A stretch of 64,000 nucleotides of DNA, taken from positions 156,305,080 to 156,369,079 of the forward strand of contig NC_080572.1 in assembly GCF_030247185.1 (NCBI RefSeq), read 5' to 3'. The position numbers and the translations under genes were made by a program. The stretch comes from Malaya genurostris. Lineage: Eukaryota; Arthropoda; Insecta; Diptera; Culicidae. Below, in pieces: positions 11,786-22,961 of the stretch (the stretch's first letter is position 1; each line of letters opens with the position of its first letter). The notes beneath the pieces are model-generated. The model was not told the DNA's origin. It worked only from the letters and a program-made list of their open reading frames with translations, and searched no databases.

Positions 11786-12059
11786 AGATGACCCGTCGAA
11801 CTTCGTCTCGACGACGTAGTTTTCTGGAATTCTCTGTGAAGTTTTCGAATGGTCGTAACTTTGTTTATCTTCTTTTCTGTTGAATACGAATACGTTCCTA
11901 AGTTTACAGTATCGGAATAACGGTTTCTCTTATTCAAATTGATTTCGCAAATTTTCAATGGCTGCCCTCATGACTGGGTCGTCATTGCATTTGCATACGC
12001 AATAGGACTTTTCAACCCGAATGTTAAATCGTTTTAGATCACCAGAAGAAAAAGGTATG

Positions 12060-12778
12060 GGTGTGTAATGTCACAGAAATAACTGGATGTCGTGAATACG
12101 AATATAACTGAAACGCTAATAACTTTCGAATATCAATTAGTTGATCACTTGTATTAGTGGTGCCAACTTTCCCCCTTCTTCACTACAAAAATTTGAAACG
12201 ATGCACTTAAACTGAGTCGGTGCTATACATTTTAGCAGAAAGTTCTTACAACAACTGCAAACTACAACTGGTTGACAAAAGGACCGTAGTACAGTAAAGC
12301 AAAATTTCACATAGTTCTTTGGGAATATGTTAATTGTTCCAAAAAGAACTGAATCGAAGAAATCTAAAATTAGGGACTGGACCTAAATTCAAGAACTAAA
12401 ATCACTAGCTCTAGAAGAAATGGATGATTTTCGATCAAAGTTTATCTTTCATACTCGTCCAGTGAATAATCGAAACTGATATGTGCCTGACTACCTCAAA
12501 ACCGTCGTCCGGGTGCGAAAGAGGCAAGCAAGCGTGATGAGTTTTTCTCATTATTTCCAAAAGTTTTAGAAAACTTGCATTTTGAGTTATTTTTGAATAT
12601 CTCACACTGTTGAAAATTCAATCGCAAATTCCTGATAATATTCCCGATAGCTTGTAGAAAAAATTATGCTGTTGGGTTAAGTACATCAAGAGATATTTGC
12701 GATAAAGTTCTGCCCATTCTTGTACATGGTAAATTCTGAAAAGACGCCCCATAGTAAAGTAAGTCGTATTCACGATAA
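12060..12778 (-). mobile_element. TGTCGTGAATACGA-ended element (small copy, duplicated at 15851)
   Basis: TGTCGTGAATACGA lies at 12088-12101 and its inverted copy (one mismatch) at 12764-12777. The sequence outside the first copy (GTGTGTAATGTCACAGAAAT) recurs beside the same motif at 28.7, 33.9 and 51.8 kb, so one end includes it. The opposite end carries AAGTAAGTCGTATT preceded by a CCCCATAGTA block, again shared. The interior holds, inverted, a GAGTCGGTGCTATACATTTT segment homologous to the TATA cassette at 28.26 and 60.01 kb. No coding capacity is visible. Confidence 0.7.
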
Positions 12779-12786
12779 AATTCTTT

Positions 12787-13480
12787 TTTGCCTTTCTCAT
12801 ATAGAAAGGCTATGCAATCACTGTGAAAATCGACTTTTTAACCGAGGCCCGCAGGGCCGAATGTCATATACCATTCGACTGAGCTCGACGAACTGAGCAA
12901 ATGTCTGTGTGTGTGTATGTAACAAAAATATGCACTCACTTTTCTCAGAGATGGCTGAACCGATTTTCACAAACAAAGATTCAAATGAATGGTCTCATAG
13001 TCCCATAGCCTGATATTGAATTTCATTCCGACTGACTTCCGGTTCCGAAGATATAGGATGATATGTATCAAAAAAGTGAAAAAAATATGCACTCACTTTT
13101 TTCAGAGATGACTGAACCGATTTTCACAAATTAAAATTCAAATTAAAGGTATTATGGTCCCATAGCTTGCAATTGAATTTCATTTGAATGTGACTTCCGG
13201 TTCCGGAGTTATATGGTAATATGTGAAAATTTGAGAAAAAGTTTACACTCAATTATCTCTGGAACAACTCAACCGATTTTTGCAAACTAAGATTCAAATG
13301 AAAGGTCTTATAATATCCTAAAAATTTGTGGAACATTTTATCAGGATCCGACTTCCGGTTTCGGAACTAAAGCGTGATAAGTGGAAAATTACCAATTTTA
13401 TTAATATTTTTCCACGAACGATGGTTAAAAACAGGTACAAATCCCATAAAACTGTCTGATAAATTCTTCTAGTTTGCAGA
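12787..13480 (+). repeat. GCCTTTCTCATA-family repeat, first part
   Basis: Begins GCCTTTCTCATATAGAAAGG, followed by the TCGACGAACTGAGCAAATG module and a GT microsatellite, then three ~165-bp modules each with a CCGACTTCCGGTT- or GACTTCCGGTTCCG-type box (about 13030, 13190, 13352). Same family as 4716-6059, in opposite orientation. Cut at 13488 by the duplication junction. Confidence 0.7.
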
Positions 13481-13488
13481 GCTTATTA

Positions 13489-16400
13489 GTGCGTCTAGCA
13501 AACGCAGGTTACTGGTAGGAGTGGCAGTTTCGACCCTCAGGTACGGCAGCCCGGTATGGGCGTCGGCACTCCGGGTTGAACGCAACGCAAAATTGCGTAC
13601 CGCATGGTATCTGGAGACGCAGCCTGGTGACGTGCAGGATGCCTATTGGACTGCTCATCAAGAAAGACGCGAAATGCTACGATACGCGGATGGACAGGAA
13701 CGCCCGTAGAACTGCCAACGCAGCCTGGTCTACTGGATGTATGTGGCAGAGAAACTACACCAGAGAACCTAATCCAGAGGATGTGCCACAGCGAGGAGAA
13801 CTAGAACGCAGTGTCGACCGCGAGCTCCCAGATCGCGGGAATCTTGCAGCGGCATTGGAGCGCAGAACAATAGGCAGCCGCAATCGACGGCCGCTAGAGA
13901 GGGATCAGCAAAAAAGCGTAGTCTTAATCCTTCGCCGGGGATTAGACGAGTGGATTGCGATGTAGCTCAGGTATGGATCGTCGGGGCGCCAGTGAACCAG
14001 AAGCCATCCTTCAACCGGAATCATTGGATCGACATAGACATCCTGCCGATCGATCCGTTCACGGATATCGGAAGCGACGGTTACGGGTGAACTTCCATTG
14101 CCGGGAAATTCTTCGCCGGTGTAGGCTAGATCCTTCGTCGGGGACTAGCCGAGTAAAGCCAAAGCACCTAAGTCGAGTTGTCGAGGCGCCAGTGAACCGG
14201 AAGCTATGCTCTAATCGGAATCACCGGATCGACCACGGCGCTCCTTCGAGTGTCCCGGTGGCGTAACATGAATGGTTGGCGTCGGAAGAAACTTCCTCCG
14301 CTGGAGAACTCTCTGTCGGTGGTAGCTAGATCCTTTGCCGGGGACTAGTCGAGGAGTCACAGCATCGAAGTTGAGCCATCGGAGCGCCAATGAACCGGAA
14401 GCCACGCTCCAACCGGAATCACAGGATCACTCAGCACTCATTCAAGTGTCCCGGCTGGCAAAACAAGAGATTCGGTGTCGGGAGAAATTCTTTTGTCGGG
14501 GAGCTCTCCGTCGGCGTAGTCTAGATCCTTCGGCGGGAATTAGATGAGTAGATGACGACGTAACTCCGGTATGGATCGTCGGGGCGCCAGTGAACTGGAA
14601 GTCATCCTCCAACCGGAATCACTGGACTGACTCAGGCGCTGCCGTTCGAACCGTTCACGGATTTCGGGAGCGTCGGTCCTGGGGAAACTTCCATCGTCAA
14701 GGAACTTTTCCGTCGGTGTAGGCTAGATCCATCGTCGGGGATTAACCGAGTAGTTCGTGACGTAAACCAGTCCTGTATCGTCGAGGCGCCAGCGAACCGG
14801 AAACTAAGATCCAACCGGAATTGCCGGACCGACCTCGACATCCTCCTGGTTGATCCCCTGTAGCGAAACGAGTGGCTCAAAATCGAGAGATAAATGGCTC
14901 AAAAGTAGGAGAGAACGACACATACGTCCATGACGATGCATAAGTCCGAAAGGGTGCTTTGAGCACCGATAGCCTTCCACCCCGAAGTAATACTTTACGG
15001 TAGTTTCGGGGAGGTAGAGTTGAAGATCCAAGGTGTTTTAGTGGGTAGTTCCAATTAAACAGTGGTAGTCCTGAGAGTCCCACACTCTGTGCGTAAATGT
15101 ATTTCACCTTACACAAAAAACACACAGTTCGTCGAGTACCGTTGAGTACCGTCCCATTAACATGTTGCACACGTTGGGAAAAATTCTGGAACTTGTTGTT
15201 AAATATCAGCTGATCAACTATTTGAACTCCAACAGTTTGCTAATACCGGAACAATCGGGATATCGTAAGGGTCACTCTTGTGAAACCGCTTTGAACCTAG
15301 TAATGGCAAAATTTAAGGAGAAAATCGAAGCCAAAGAGCGTGTTTTCGCTTTGTTCTAGGATCTGAAGAGAGCATATGAAACAATTTCAAGACCTTTATT
15401 GTTGCAGACATTACGGCGTTTTGGCATCGGGAGAGTAGCACAGGAATGGTTTGAGAACTATTTATGTGGTAGATCTCAAAAGACTGTTTTTAACGATGTA
15501 GTGTCTAGTTCCCTCGGTAGTTCACTTGGTGTGCCTCAGGGAAGTGTGTTAGGTCCTATTATATATATATATTACTAGATGACCCGTCGAACTTCGTCTC
15601 GACGACGTAGTTTTCTGGAATTCTCTGTGAAGTTTTCGAATGGTCGTAACTTTGTTTATCTTCTTTTCTGTTGAATACGAATACGTTCCTAAGTTTACAG
15701 TATCGGAATAACGGTTTCTCTTATTCAAATTGATTTCGCAAATTTTCAATGGCTGCCCTCATGACTGGGTCGTCATTGCATTTGCATACGCAATAGGACT
15801 TTTCAACCCGAATGTTAAATCGTTTTAGATCACCAGAAGAAAAAGGTATGGGTGTGTAATGTCACAGAAATAACTGGATGTCGTGAATACGAATATAACT
15901 GAAACGCTAATAACTTTCGAATATCAATTAGTTGATCACTTGTATTAGTGGTGCCAACTTTCCCCCTTCTTCACTACAAAAATTTGAAACGATGCACTTA
16001 AACTGAGTCGGTGCTATACATTTTAGCAGAAAGTTCTTACAACAACTGCAAACTACAACTGGTTGACAAAAGGACCGTAGTACAGTAAAGCAAAATTTCA
16101 CATAGTTCTTTGGGAATATGTTAATTGTTCCAAAAAGAACTGAATCGAAGAAATCTAAAATTAGGGACTGGACCTAAATTCAAGAACTAAAATCACTAGC
16201 ACTAGAAGAAATGGATGATTTTCGATCAAAGTTTATCTTTCATACTCGTCCAGTGAATAATCGAAACTGATATGTGCCTGACTACCTCAAAACCGTCGTC
16301 CGGGTGCGAAAGAGGCAAGCAAGCGTGATGAGTTTTTCTCATTATTTCCAAAAGTTTTAGAAAACTTGCATTTTGAGTTATTTTTGAATATCTCACACTG

Positions 16401-17284
16401 TTGAAAATTCAATCGCAAATTCCTGATAATATTCCCGATAGCTTGTAGAAAAAATTATGCTGTTGGGTTAAGTACATCAAGAGATATTTGCGATAAAGTT
16501 CTGCCCATTCTTGTACATGGTAAATTCTGAAAAGACGCCCCATAGTAAAGTAAGTCGTATTCACGATAAAATTCTTTTTTGCCTTTCTCATATAGAAAGG
16601 CTATGCAATCACTGTGAAAATCGACTTTTTAACCGAGGCCCGCAGGGCCGAATGTCATATACCATTCGACTGAGCTCGACGAACTGAGCAAATGTCTGTG
16701 TGTGTGTGTGTATGTAACAAAAATATGCACTCACTTTTCTCAGAGATGGCTGAACCGATTTTCACAAACAAAGATTCAAATGAATGGTCTCATAGTCCCA
16801 TAGCCTGATATTGAATTTCATTCCGACTGACTTCCGGTTCCGAAGATATAGGATGATATGTATCAAAAAAGTGAAAAAAATATGCACTCACTTTTTTCAG
16901 AGATGACTGAACCGATTTTCACAAATTAAAATTCAAATTAAAGGTATTATGGTCCCATAGCTTGCAATTGAATTTCATTTGAATGTGACTTCCGGTTCCG
17001 GAGTTATATGGTAATATGTGAAAATTTGAGAAAAAGTTTACACTCAATTATCTCTGGAACAACTCAACCGATTTTTGCAAACTAAGATTCAAATGAAAGG
17101 TCTTATAATATCCTAAAAATTTGTGGAACATTTTATCAGGATCCGACTTCCGGTTTCGGAACTAAAGCGTGATAAGTGTAAAATTACCAATTTTATTAAT
17201 ATTTTTCCACGAACGATGGTTAAAAACAGGTACAAATCCCATAAAACTGTCTGATAAATTCTTCTAGTTTGCAGAGCTTATTAG
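13489..17284. repeat. Tandem segmental duplication, copy B
   Basis: Direct second copy of 9698-13488. Its contents, offset by 3791-3795 bp, are: R1 LINE tail 13489-15131, including the 200-bp array at 13921-14841; LINE reverse-transcriptase fragment about 15162-15580; TGTCGTGAATACGA-ended element about 15851-16572; and the start of a GCCTTTCTCATA repeat from 16578. A T-to-G change at 15178 removes the stop found in copy A (11387) at the start of the reverse-transcriptase fragment, which only lengthens a dead frame. Beyond 17285 the sequence is unique. Confidence 0.95.
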
Positions 17285-17634
17285 TTAGTCGGCATGAAAA
17301 CTTAATTCGGCACTACTGGGCCCCTCTTTTCCTGTTCCGAGAGCACCGAAAGAGGAGAAGAAAAACTCCTAAAACTAAATTCACTTCGATTTCTCTGCGA
17401 TGCTTGAACCGATTTTCACAAATCTAGACTTGAATTTAAGTTCATACTGTCTTTAAACCTACTGTGAAATTTCATCCTGATCCGACTTCCGGTTTCGCAG
17501 TTACAGGGCGATGAGTGTCAAAATTTTCAAATCGCCATACAGATTGACAATATGTACAACACCGAAAGAAGAAGAAAACACAAAACGAACAAGGTGTGCT
17601 TTGTTCTATTTCGTACACGTTGTGTAGTGATGTC

Positions 17635-17635
<1 letters not shown>

Positions 17636-17686
<51 letters not shown>

Positions 17687-17742
17687 GTAATAATAATAAT
17701 AATAATAATGATAATAATAATAAAAATAATAATCCTATTACA
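17636..17742 (+). repeat. (TAA)n microsatellite
   Basis: About 100 bp of AAT/TAA repeats with a few interruptions (TAG at 17684, GAT near 17709). The poly-Asn and poly-Ile frames through it are not genes. Confidence 0.98.
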
Positions 17743-18008
17743 TGTTTTATGCTGTTGAGCTTGACTTACATATGCAGAAGTAACAGAAACGCAGGTTCAT
17801 TTCATTTGTTAGATTTCGTTTAATTGGTTTAATCGAAATAGAGCATGAGATAGTAAGTATAGGTTTAACTACGTTCAAAACTGTTCTAATTTGTAGGTCA
17901 TATTTGTTGGTAGCAAACAAACCAACTTCGGCTATTCCGTTTATCTTAATCCGGTTTCGGAAGAATTGGAAATAGTGATCAAAAAAATGCAAATACAACT
18001 CACTTACT

Positions 18009-18163
18009 CGGGGACGGGTATAGTGTGATGAGTAAGTCCATGCCTTTCACGCAGCCCGCCTGGGTTCGATTCCCAACCCCGCACATAGGGTCAGAAAGTT
18101 TTTCTGATCCGAAGAGGCGAATGACCTCAAGGTTAAAACCTCTATAATCGAAACAAAAAAACG
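18009..18163 (+). mobile_element. tRNA-derived SINE, 155 bp
   Basis: A B-box-like GGTTCGATTCC lies at 18063-18073 within a tRNA-like head that opens GGGGACGGGTATAGTG, followed by a tRNA-unrelated body ending in GGCGAATGACCTCAAGGTT and an A-rich tail. Direct repeats CACTTACT flank it (18001-18008 and 18164-18171), as expected for target-primed insertion. It would have been transcribed by RNA polymerase III and moved by a LINE. Confidence 0.75.
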
Positions 18164-18425
18164 CACTTACTTTTCTTGGAGATGGCCAAATCGATTTTCA
18201 CAAACTTATAGGTTCAAAAGAAAAGTCTTACAGCTTCATACGAAATTCCTTAATTTGTTGTGGATACTACTTTCGGTTCCGGAACTACAGGGTAAACAGG
18301 TTTTATAGAGATTGTGAGATTATATCTGAACAAATTATCTTATTTCTATTCAATAAACAGTTGTTTTTGCGAATTTCACGATTATATTTATGATGTAATG
18401 AGTAGTATGAGAAAGGCATCATTAC

Positions 18426-18770
18426 TAGAGATGGGCAAAACAGTTCATTTCAAAGAACCGTTCAGTGATGCAGAGTTCTGTTGGGAGAACTAGTTCTCCA
18501 GAGCCGTTCGTTCGTTCTATTCATAGTTGGCTTGTTTGTTCAAAGACTAATCGAGAACTTACTTTTGTAAGCTTGAGCGAGGAAAAAAGGTCCCTCGAAG
18601 AAGAACTGAGGTTCCGTGACGAAACTTTCTTATTAGTACCGTTCTTGAAAAAAGGTTGAGCGACCTCAAAAAACAAAAAAAAAGATCCCTCTACTTTGAA
18701 CTGAGGAACTACCGTTCTCGAAAACAGAACTATAGCTCGTTCATTCTTTCAAAAGAACTAGTTCTTCAGA
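18426..18770 (+). mobile_element. hAT-type MITE, right end missing
   Basis: The left end TAGAGATGGGCAAAACAG is identical in type to the complete element at 35293-35594 (in inverse), and the body aligns with it to about 18770 (…CATTCTTTCAAAAGAACTAG). The last ~30 bp, including the right terminal repeat, are absent. The break adjoins the probable 3-prime end of the I-clade LINE, so LINE insertion or deletion removed it. Confidence 0.7.
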
Positions 18771-18975
18771 TTGTAACGAGAAAGATTATCCTTGGCTGGG
18801 ATGCTTTGTTGGTGTGCTCTGACGTTGATGTGGCGTTTTTGGGTAGTTTTCAGCAGCTCAGTCAGTTCAAGGCAGGTGCATGCTCCGAAGCATCGTTTAC
18901 ACAGGTCATACTGTCAGCAGCGTAAAGAAGAGTGCGAGAGAGATAGGGAGAGCACTAAATTTGGGCATTGATAGT

Positions 18976-20390
18976 TTATAAGAAGTTATAGATGAGAGTA
19001 ATATAAGGAAGATTTCGAGTTGCCAAGACGTCGCGGACTGGTACGAAGGGTGGTATACCGCGGGCACGAAGAGAACCTATGAGTTGGGACCTGGCATCAC
19101 AATACTCGACACAAATCCAAACAACATGCTCGATGTCATGATAACCCTCACCGCAAACGCAGACACCACTCTCGGCGAGCCCCACACGACAGAGATGCGC
19201 GCTGAATATATAATGATTAGACATGAGCCTTGACATTACACGAATAAAGTCACGGCTCACGTCCAACCCCCGGAACCAAGGTTTCGTCGATACCTGTGGG
19301 ATTATTGAGTGTAACCATCGTCCCAGAGTTCCACTATTCCATGTATTTTGCCAGTTGGCTAGAGTTTTCTGACGACAGCAACTGAAAAATTCATTGAAGC
19401 AGATTGGTCTTTCATAGATATCACCTTCTAGTGCGCCCACCTTGGCTAACGAGTCCGCCCTCTCATTGCCCCGTATGGAACAATGTGAGGGGACTCAAGC
19501 CAAGGTAATCTGGTATGATTTTGCAGATAAAGCACTCAACTGTTCCCGTATTTTCCCCAGGAAATACGGTGAGTGCTTTCCAGGCTTCACTGAACGGAGA
19601 GCCTCAATGGAACTGAGACTGTCCGATACAATGAAGTAGTGATCTGTGGGCAGAGTGTCAATGATCTCAAGGGTATACTGAATTGCAGCTAGTTCTGCGA
19701 CGTAAACTGAAGCTGGATCACTGAGTTTGTAGGAAGCGGTGAAATTTACATTGAATATACCGAAGCCAGTGGACCCGTCGAGATATGATCCGTCAGTGTA
19801 AAACATTTTATTACAGTCGACTTCTTTAAATTTATTATTAAAAATTTTTGGGATCTCTTGAGGGCGTACAGGATCAGGGAATCCACGAATTTCGTTTTTC
19901 ATGGATGTGTCGAAAAACACAGTAGAATTAGAAGTATCCACAAAATGAACACGATTGGGAACAAACGAAGAAGGATTTATATTCTGAGCCATGTAGTCAA
20001 AATACGAGGACATAAAACGGGTCTGTGAATTAAGCTCGACAAGCTTTCCCAACTTTTCTATCACCATCGGATTCAAGATGTCCCATCGGATTAGCAGTCG
20101 ATATGAGAGATCCCAGAATCTGTTTTTCAACGGTAAGACGCCCGTCAGCACTTCGAGACTCATCGTATGAGTTGATTGCATGCAACCCAAGGCAATACGT
20201 AAACAACGATACTGAATTCTTTCCAGTTTAATGAAATGAATATTCGCAGCGGAGCGAAAACAGAAACATCCATATTCCATTACTGACAATATCGTCGTTT
20301 TGTACAACCTGATCAGGTCTCCTGGGTGAGAGCCCCACCAAGTTCCGGTTTTTGTACGAAGGAAAATGATTCTCTGTAGGCATTTTCGTT
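18976..20390 (-). pseudogene. I-clade LINE ORF2, thumb, RNase H and C-terminal segment
   Basis: 20307-19495 gives 270 codons: MYKTTILSVMEYGCFCF (end of reverse transcriptase), then an RNase H domain with FYTDGSYLDGSTGFGIF (first Asp), VYVAELAAIQYTLEII (Glu) and HYFIVSDSLSSIEALRS (Asp). After a frame change near 19470, 19440-18976 gives the C-terminal part with LANWQNTWN, GRWLHSIIP and CRVGLAESGVCVCG followed by a DIEHVVWICV block, a Cys/His segment usual in I and related LINEs. RNase H presumably removes the RNA template strand during integration. Frameshift between the two ORFs. Confidence 0.85.
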
Positions 20391-21835
20391 TCAGATACCT
20401 AATGTGACATCCCCAGGTACTTTTGGAGTCGAACCAGACCCCGAGATATTTAAATGTGAAGGCCTGAGCCAGGCGCGTAGGCAGAGAAAATTTTCGGGGG
20501 GGGTTTTAGAACATGGTGATAAATCAACACATGTACAATTTATATCACAATGTTTCCCATGGGTTATAATTTTTTGTTTCGGGGGGGGGTTTGAACCCCT
20601 AAAACCCCCCCTGTATACGCGCCTGGCCTGAGCTATGGTTTCACCCCTTAGTTGAAGCTGTAGTTGTGCTGGTTCTCGCTTCCTTGAAAATACGACCAGC
20701 TCAGTTTTCTCCGTAGAGAACTCGATACCCATTTGAAGAGCCCATGTTGACAAGTTGTCGATGGTATCTTGTAATGGTCCTTGGAGATCGGCAGCTTTGG
20801 GTCCTATAATAGACACAACGCTGTCATCGGCAAGTTGTCTTAGCGTGCATGATGTGTTGGTACATTCATCAATATTGTTTACGTAAAAATTGTATAAAAG
20901 GGGGCTTAAGCATGAGCCCTGAGGAAGGCCCATGTAGCTGAATCGTTTTGTCGACAAATCACCATGTGCGAAATACATGTGTTTCTCAGACAATAGATTA
21001 TATAAAAAGTTGTTCAAAACTGGTGAAAGACCATGCTGATGCAACTTCTCAGATAGAACGTTAAAACTGATGCCATTTGTTCTTTACGAGCAAATGCCAT
21101 TTGAATTTCTGTTGAGAGCAACGCTAGACAATCGTTCGTTCCTTTGCCCCTGCGGAATCCAAATTGTGTACCTGAAAGCAATCCATTAGTCTCGACCCAA
21201 TTGTCTAGACGGAAGAGAATCATTTTCTCCAACAATTTTCGAATACAGGAAAGCATAGCAATCGGTCGATACGAATTGTGATCGGAGGCTGGTTTCCCAG
21301 GTTTTTGAATGGTGATAACTCTCACTTCTCTCCATTCGTGTGGAACAATATTACCCTCGAGCAACTTGTGGAATAGATTCAACAAGCGCCTTTTGGCAGA
21401 GTCAGGCAGATTTTTCAACAAGTTGAATTTTATTCTGTCTAACCCCGGGGCTCTATTGTTACACGACAAGAGCGCAAGTGAGAACTCTACCATCGAAAAC
21501 GGTGTTTCGTTTGTATTCGAAGTCGCGGCGCGGGATATCTTCTGTTCCGGAACAGAATCAGGACATACTTTTTTAGCGAAATCGAATATCCAGCGGTTAG
21601 AATATTCTTCGCTTTCGTTCGCGTGATTTCGATTGCGCATGCGACGGGCCGTATTCCAAAGAGTGTTCATTGCTGTTTCTCTCGTTAATCCGTCAACAAA
21701 CCTTCACCAGTAACCGCGTTTCTTAGCTTTAATCAGAAATTTCATTTGAAATTCTAACGCCGCGTATTTCCGATAATTATCTGGGGTTCCGTTCCTTCTA
21801 AAGGAGATGAAGGCTGAAGCTTTTTTCGTTTTCAG
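20391..21835 (-). pseudogene. I-clade LINE ORF2, reverse transcriptase with motif A deleted
   Basis: Readable blocks are NRAPGLDRIKFNLLKNL, VITIQKPGKPASDHNSYRPI, GTQFGFRRGKGTNDCL, then after a frame change MGLPQGSCLSPLLYNFYVN (motif B) and LRQLADDSVV (motif C with its Asp pair). Where motif A (…D…FD…) should lie between EIQMAFARKEQMASV and NVLSEKLHQHG, the two halves are fused with a frame change at about 21050. A block of roughly 13 codons with a catalytic aspartate is therefore gone. A 156-bp hAT MITE also lies inside the coding region. The enzyme is dead. Confidence 0.8.
20470..20625. mobile_element. 156-bp hAT-like MITE inside the I-clade LINE
   Basis: Terminal inverted repeats CAGGCGCGTA / TACGCGCCTG, with an 8-bp target duplication GCCTGAGC at 20462-20469 and 20626-20633. 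Subterminal runs of G and C (GGGGGGGG and CCCCCCC) can pair. Removing the element and one duplication restores the LINE coding sequence around it, so it inserted after the LINE. Confidence 0.85.
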
Positions 21836-22777
21836 CTATGAGCACTCTTTGTCCCACCATGGGTTGGGAGAACGCATACTAGCGCTGGGTACTCGTTTCG
21901 TCTGAGCTTGAATTGCGGTGTCAAGAATCAAGTTAGCCAAAAATGTATACTCTTCCTCCGGAGGAAGCTCCTGTGATGTTTCTAGTTTCTCAGATATCGA
22001 GCTCGCATAACTTTTCCAATCAATGTTTCGTGTGAAATCGTACGAAACACTGATTGTTTCCGGTGGTCTTACATGGTTGGTGATAGAAACTATGATCGGC
22101 AAGTGATCGCTACCGTGAGGATCACATATTACCTTCCACTTGCAATCTAACTGTAGCGAAGTCGAGCAAAGGGATAAATCCAGCGCACTTGGTTGTGCTG
22201 GCGGTCCAGGGTTCCGTGTCATTTCTCCCGTGTTTAGAATTGTCAAATTGAAGTTGTCACACAGATCTTGGATTAATGAAGAACGGTTATCATCATATAA
22301 GCAGCCCCATCCTGTACCGTGCGAGTTAAAGTCCCCTAAAACCAACCGCGGTGATGGAAGAAGTTCTATGATGTCTGCAAGCCGACGATGCCCTATCGAG
22401 ACTCTGGGAGGAATATAGATGAAAGCTATACATAGATCTTTGCCTTTAATATTAATTTGACAAGCAACAACTTCAATTCCCGGTGTCGAGGGGAGGTTAA
22501 TACGATAAAATGAATAGCACTTTTTGATCCCTAAAAGTACCCCTCCATAAGAGTCTTCTCGATCCAGGCGGATTATGTTGAAATTATGGAAGTCGAGGTT
22601 GATGCTGGAAGTCGGCCAAGTTTCACTCAAGGAGAATACATCGCAATTACGAGTATGTATTAAGTGTTTGAAAGAATTAAGTTTTGGGATGATACTTCTG
22701 CAATTCCACTGAAGCACAGTGATCGTATCTTCGATTTTCATTGGTAAATTATCCATCAAAAGATACAATCGCTGCAA
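21836..22777 (-). pseudogene. I-clade LINE ORF2, endonuclease domain
   Basis: Open for 313 codons with the apurinic endonuclease motifs in order: LQWNCRSI (residues about 21-28), SLSETW, LVLGDFNSHG (metal-binding and catalytic block), LDLSLC, and HGSDHLPII (catalytic histidine). It ends at a TAG after NPWWDKECS, where related ORFs continue into the linker; the same frame resumes immediately, so this is probably a point mutation. A second in-frame TGA follows near 21704. The endonuclease itself looks undamaged by eye. Confidence 0.85.
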
Positions 22778-22961
22778 GGGGGGGCCATTGTTCAGTCAAC
22801 TGTTTTAAAAATGTCCTTACTGTTGGCAGTAGAGCAGTTAGGAGGCTTTTTAGAAAATTAATAATATTGAAGGCTTTTAATATCCAGTCCACGATAACAG
22901 AAAACGTCAATAATCCAGCGTTTGTTTGATTTCCTGGTTGTGATTTGGGGTCATTCGGGTT

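Larger units (their letters stand above)
9698..13488. repeat. Tandem segmental duplication, copy A (3.79 kb)
   Basis: Positions 9698-13488 and 13489-17284 are the same sequence in direct orientation. The left junctions share only GTGCGTCTAGC, and copy B ends where copy A meets its start (GAGCTTATTAGT at 13490 and 17285). I counted only about eight point differences (for example near 9727, 10594, 10964, 11157, 11387, 12411, 13398) plus a 4-bp change in a GT microsatellite, i.e. about 99.8 percent identity. The unit starts inside the R1 LINE and includes its tail, another LINE fragment, a TGTCGTGAATACGA-ended element and part of a GCCTTTCTCATA repeat. Confidence 0.95.
16578..18416 (+). repeat. 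GCCTTTCTCATA-family repeat with nested insertions
   Basis: Starts GCCTTTCTCATATAGAAAGG at 16578 and ends TATGAGAAAGGC at about 18405-18416, so the inverted ends seen at 4716/6059 are both present. Modules with CCGACTTCCGG boxes lie at about 16829, 16985, 17143 and 17482. It contains a (TAA)n tract and a SINE, which inflate it to about 1.84 kb against 1.34 kb for the copy at 4.7 kb. Confidence 0.65.

Noticed and set aside
17552..17823. Poly-Asn and poly-Ile ORFs
   Set aside because: Translation of the (TAA)n microsatellite.
18063..18073. Genuine tRNA gene at the B box
   Set aside because: No cloverleaf closes around it; direct repeats and tail identify a SINE.
22140..22418. Plus-strand ORFs inside 18.9-24.2 kb
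   Set aside because: Antisense shadows of the minus-strand I-clade LINE, which has clear domain motifs.
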